From the NCBI GenBank assembly GCA_023480735.1, contig JAMCXB010000016.1, positions 1 through 64,000 on the forward strand: a stretch of DNA of 64,000 nt. Reading direction: 5' to 3'. How positions within the stretch are numbered: the first letter of the stretch is position 1; each line of letters opens with the position of its first letter. This document shows, one piece after another, positions 61,010-64,000 of this stretch. The notes below the pieces were generated by a model. It saw nothing but the letters and a program-made list of their open reading frames with translations, did no database searches and was not told where the DNA came from. Position numbers and translations under genes: made by a program. The DNA comes from Bacteroidota bacterium (lineage in GTDB: Bacteria; Bacteroidota; Ignavibacteria; Kryptoniales; JAKASW01).

Positions 61010-62065
61010 TTACTTTTTCTCTTTGTCCCTTTGCGCTACTTCTTCGCCGGCGTCAACCAGCTTCCCGATCGATTTCACACGCAGTCTCTGCGTGAAGATT
61101 ATGGCGAAGATGGCTCCCACGATGGTTATCGCGACATAGCTGAAGAGCTGTGTGAGCGTCGCGTAGGCAAGCGCCTCGACCTTCGGCACGCCGGAAATAA
61201 TTACGAGAGCCTCGGAAACGAAAAGGTGATATACTCCGGTTGCGCCCGGGCTCGGGATGATCCAGGCAATCGTCGTGACGAGGATAAGGAGAAAGGCATC
61301 GTAGAGCGTCAGGTGCAGCCTTGCTCCGAACCCGAAGGCGAAAAACGGTATGTACATGCTGTATATGTATGCGATCCAGATTAGCGCCGTGTAGAAGGCA
61401 ATGAGGCCGAGACGCTTTCCCGACCGGAGAATCTTGAAGGACTCGAGGAAGGAGAGGATGATCGATTCCGCCTTGTGGGCGATCTTCCTGGGAAGGATCG
61501 ATTCGACGATTTTCAGCAGTATGTTCTGGACCTTCTCGGATATCGACGCTATGTACAATATTCCGCCGAGGATGATCGAACCTGCGACCAGGATAATGCC
61601 CGCGATGCGGAGAAACGGGAACGACGCCGTCAGGTCGCCGTGATACATGAAGAGCGCCAGCCCGAACAAGATCCCGGCCGAGAGCATGTCGAACAGCCTC
61701 TCCAGAACGATCGTGCCGATTACGCTGCTGACGCTGATCTTCTCCAGCCGGCCCGTCGTGTATGCGCGGACGATCTCCCCGAGCCGCGGTATGAAGTTGT
61801 TGACGAGATAGCCGACCATTATGCTCCCCCACGTATCGACGAGGGAGATGTCTCCCTTGACTTCCTGGAGTATGACGCGCCAGCGTAACGCGCGGAGGAA
61901 ATGGCTGAAAAGGACGACGAGCGTGGCAATCGTGAGGATCAGGTAGTTAGCACGAAGCGCGTCGTGAAGAAGCGAGGAAAAGGATATTCCCCTGAAAGCG
62001 AAGAAGACGAAGAGCCCGGCTATAAGCAGCCCGGCGAGTGCACGCAGAATGCGGGATTGTCTCAA
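61010..62065 (-). CDS. flippase-like integral membrane protein (UPF0104/LPG synthase TM region)
   Basis: The 351-residue protein has about eight membrane helices and family motifs RALRWRVILQEV, NNFIPRLGEIVRAY and IPSPGATGVYHLF. Relatives include the transmembrane part of MprF and AglD-type proteins that act in lipid or glycolipid transfer. No soluble synthase domain is attached, so a flippase-type role is likelier than aminoacyl transfer, but substrate is unknown. It follows lolA by 40 bases on the same strand and may be co-transcribed with it. Confidence 0.85.
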   Translation of the reverse strand: MRQSRILRALAGLLIAGLFVFFAFRGISFSSLLHDALRANYLILTIATLVVLFSHFLRALRWRVILQEVKGDISLVDTWGSIMVGYLVNNFIPRLGEIVRAYTTGRLEKISVSSVIGTIVLERLFDMLSAGILFGLALFMYHGDLTASFPFLRIAGIILVAGSIILGGILYIASISEKVQNILLKIVESILPRKIAHKAESIILSFLESFKILRSGKRLGLIAFYTALIWIAYIYSMYIPFFAFGFGARLHLTLYDAFLLILVTTIAWIIPSPGATGVYHLFVSEALVIISGVPKVEALAYATLTQLFSYVAITIVGAIFAIIFTQRLRVKSIGKLVDAGEEVAQRDKEKK

Positions 62066-62105
62066 GAATTTACCTTAGAATGGAAGCGTTAGACTTTTGA
62101 GTCAA

Positions 62106-62873
62106 TCAGTGCTGGCGCAAGTCGACCACTTGCGTACCCTTAGGTGGAACGAATTCGAATTCGGTACCGGGCAAACCCGTGTTTACCTTGAGATCGTTCA
62201 CGGTGTATGTATATTTCGTGTCGTTCATGTCGGAGACCTCGGCGCTCTTTACCGTCCAGTCCGGGTTGATGACGATGGTTATGGAGCGGATGAAAGAGTT
62301 GTCGCTCTTCGGCGTGAGGCGCAGCGTATAGCTTTTTCCATCTCCCTCTTTCTGTGTCGATAGGAGAACCGCAAAGTAGTCTGATGGGACGTCGAGCAGA
62401 AATCTCTCAGGCGTAATCGTGTTCTTGTCGTTGCGGAAATTGTCTACAACCACCTGTTTTGAATCAGGCATATAAACCCATGACGTCTTGCCATCGGTCA
62501 CGATAACCTTATCGCCGGTATCGATCCGGTATTTGTTTCCCTTCGCAATATAAAGAGTCCCCGAAATTGTCTTTGACAGCTTGGAGAGCGGATAGACGAC
62601 AGTCTGGGTGAACTGAATGGTGGCGTCGCTGGTCCTGTCATAGTTCTCCTGGACGTTCTTTACTATCTGCGACGCCGTCGGCTCCGACGCAAAGGCGGTC
62701 GTCGCCGCGGCGAACAACAACAGCAATACAAGGGACGTGGCCGAAAACCGTCTGCGAGTGGGAATTAAACCACTGGAGACACAGAGACACGGAGGGAATA
62801 ATCCTGATATTGAAACTCTGTGTCTCCGTGTCTCTGTGTTTGGACTCTTTTGCCGTACTTCTGGAGGTCGCAT
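62106..62873 (-). CDS. lolA: outer-membrane lipoprotein carrier LolA, repeat-derived N-terminus
   Basis: This periplasmic chaperone ferries lipoproteins to the outer membrane. The mature domain (about 64-255) fits the LolA fold: ASQIVKNVQENYDRTSDATIQFTQ (split for description), SGTLYIAKGNKYRIDTGD, DGKTSWVYMPDSKQVVV. A signal peptide lies at about 40-63 (RRRFSATSLVLLLLF, ending AFAS). The only ATG in frame is at 62873. The 35 residues before the signal are encoded by a dispersed hairpin repeat, which an authentic N-terminus would not include. The true start may be a non-ATG codon, or the repeat displaced it. Confidence 0.8.
   Translation of the reverse strand: MRPPEVRQKSPNTETRRHRVSISGLFPPCLCVSSGLIPTRRRFSATSLVLLLLFAAATTAFASEPTASQIVKNVQENYDRTSDATIQFTQTVVYPLSKLSKTISGTLYIAKGNKYRIDTGDKVIVTDGKTSWVYMPDSKQVVVDNFRNDKNTITPERFLLDVPSDYFAVLLSTQKEGDGKSYTLRLTPKSDNSFIRSITIVINPDWTVKSAEVSDMNDTKYTYTVNDLKVNTGLPGTEFEFVPPKGTQVVDLRQH
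62779..62839. repeat. 16-bp perfect inverted repeat at the lolA 5' end
   Basis: ACACAGAGACACGGAG (62779-62794) pairs with CTCCGTGTCTCTGTGT (62824-62839) over a 29-base loop. It lies in the lolA leader or N-terminal codons. Confidence 0.85.
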
Positions 62874-62951
62874 TCTTTTATTTATCCTGTTCTGTCTTCT
62901 GAAAACTTAAGGCCTGGAGACGAAAACAACAACTGACGAGATGGGTCTGCG

Positions 62952-63069
62952 GTAATGCCTCACTGAAAGGGTTATTTCTCTCGCAAAGGCGCCAAGAACG
63001 CAAAGAAATGTTGACGAGCGGTTCGCTTTGCGAGATCGGCTTGGCGAGAAACCATAAGTGTGGGGTTAC
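62952..63069 (-). repeat. dispersed repeat, copy 2 (inverted partner of 1702-1825)
   Basis: The reverse complement matches copy 1 from GTAACCCCACACTTATGG through CAGTGAGGCATTAC with few changes and one short gap. Both copies read through as the same peptide in one frame (SLRSWRLCERNNPFSEAL), which is incidental. Confidence 0.85.
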
Positions 63070-63099
63070 GGTCTGCGACAAAAATATAAAACACATAGG

Positions 63100-63150
63100 C
63101 ACATAGGGCACATTAACGAATAAATCTATGTTTTCTAATGTGCCTATGTG
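63100..63150. repeat. third inverted repeat in the lolA-lipoprotein gap
   Basis: CACATAGGGCACATTA (63100-63115) pairs with TAATGTGCCTATGTG (63136-63150) with one bulged G. It is a different sequence from its two neighbours. Confidence 0.75.
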
Positions 63151-63526
63151 GTTAATCTATTGCTTTTTACAAATTTGTCGCACACCCTGACGAGATTAGT
63201 AAGTTGCATTAAACCGTGGGCATCGTTATAATGTGGTATCGTAACCCGGCTTTGGTGGATACATTGTGGAAGCCGGGAGTGGGTTTAGATAGCGAAGGGC
63301 ACAAAGTAACGGACAAATAAATGCTTCAGGGTAAAAGGGATGCAGTCGTGACAGCGGATACGCGCTTTGTGCGTCACAGGGATGCTTCCCCAGAAGTACA
63401 ACTATCTAAGGAACGGGTTCAGAAATCGGGATTCCCGATGCGATGGTCAATTATCGGCTTCTGATGACAGACGGAAGGGGAGCCTTCCTGCTGTTGTACC
63501 CGCTCTAAACCAAACGGAGGGTAATA
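63151..63526. other. 376-base gap before the last gene, no gene seen
   Basis: CCCGGCTT (about 63246) pairs with AAGCCGGG (about 63271), and ATCGGGATTCCCGAT near 63429 is a palindrome. Neither matches a riboswitch I recognise. The region should contain the promoter of the lipoprotein gene. Confidence 0.4.
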
Positions 63527-64000
63527 TGAAGTACCTTACAGTTAAGCAAGCAAGGAATATTCTTCTTAATTCTCAGCCTTGCGTTGCTCCAGTCGTGCAG
63601 CCAGAAGCTGAGCCAGTCGGAGTCGCCGACGACGCCAAATGCGTCAACGAAGTCAGACTCTACCTCGAGGAACGGTTCAGGTAAACGGAAAGTGGCGTCT
63701 GGTATCTCGCCCTTGATACCCTATTGGAATCAGGGAGCGCAATGGACATACAACCAATGGAATTTTTACAAATACCTTCCTGAGGATTCGGCAAAAGGGA
63801 AGTACTTAGTCCTTTGGGGTGTACCGCCAAATGGTGATTATGCAAGTATGTACAACAATTACTGTTTCCGCAGAGTTGTCTGCACCGGCGATCAAATCGC
63901 TGCAGCAACGTCCGCCGGGTTCAGACTAGATCAATTGATTATCAGCATCGGTTACCATGACGACAGCGGAAATTACATAATCGTTAGCGATTGGGGCCAG
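63527..64000 (+). pseudogene. lipoprotein gene with an apparent frameshift, cut by window edge
   Basis: The ATG at 63527 follows GGAGGGTAAT and starts MKYLTVKQAR. That frame gives no signal peptide and stops at 63684. Within about 30 bases another frame opens with a clear lipoprotein signal (GIFFLILSLALLQSCSQ) and continues to the window edge: SPLIPYWNQGAQWTYNQ and later FRLDQLIISIGYHDDSG. One base change in length near 63550 would join them. It may be a real frameshift or an assembly error. The mature protein is Ser/Thr-rich at first and then aromatic-rich. The family was not recognised. Confidence 0.6.

Overview
The window looks like a bacterial chromosome segment from a Gram-negative-type organism. 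It carries an outer-membrane porin, LolA and lipoproteins. Its MurE has the DNPR motif typical of meso-diaminopimelate-adding enzymes. Gene content and order suggest the FCB group, possibly Ignavibacteriota or Bacteroidota: a full division/cell-wall cluster with murC-murB-ftsQ-ftsA-ftsZ at its end, a PASTA-bearing FtsI, a group 3b NiFe hydrogenase and cytochrome bd. The placement is inference, since no rRNA is present and no search could be run.

Layout. 0-8.6 kb: a 5'-truncated MoaD-MoeB-rhodanese fusion, cytochrome bd oxidase (cydAB), a DEAD-box helicase, a decayed PAS gene, a two-domain glutaredoxin-like protein and small membrane proteins. 8.7-13.9 kb (minus strand): a hydBGDA-type hydrogenase operon with a maturation protease and a cNMP-binding-domain protein without a DNA-binding domain. 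14.4-19.1 kb: a GNAT/acyl-CoA-synthetase fusion (Pat type) divergent from acs, its likely substrate. 19.6-21.8 kb: a K+/H+ antiporter and a LexA-like protein that lacks the cleavage site and both catalytic residues. 22.0-39.8 kb: a tightly overlapping dcw operon from mraZ to ftsZ, with MraZ-box-like repeats at its promoter, an extra membrane protein between murG and murC, and a MurB that lacks all three classical catalytic residues. 39.9-42 kb: a receiver-HisKA protein without an ATPase domain and an NtrC-type regulator. 42-45.7 kb: two PstS proteins and a porin behind PHO-box-like repeats.

The accessory part is 47.4-60 kb. A type III-like restriction subunit (BPTD_3080-like) and a beta-class DNA methyltransferase flank a Ser/Thr kinase, an uncharacterised TIM-barrel-like protein and an oppositely oriented PD-(D/E)XK-like protein. 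The methyltransferase is interrupted in its AdoMet motif by a Hint intein carrying a DUF559/Vsr-like nuclease. Between the PD-(D/E)XK gene and the restriction gene lies a near-consensus promoter whose spacer is a perfect inverted repeat. It is followed by about 120 nt that fold as three perfect hairpins inside a closing stem. Upstream of the methyltransferase sits a REP-associated tyrosine transposase flanked by covarying REP-like palindromes. This block is the best candidate for an undescribed composite defence locus.

57.7-64 kb holds poorly known envelope genes, a 21-bp tandem repeat, a flippase-like membrane protein, LolA, a cluster of three unrelated dispersed repeats (one a near-identical inverted copy of a repeat at 1.7 kb), and a frameshifted lipoprotein gene running off the edge.
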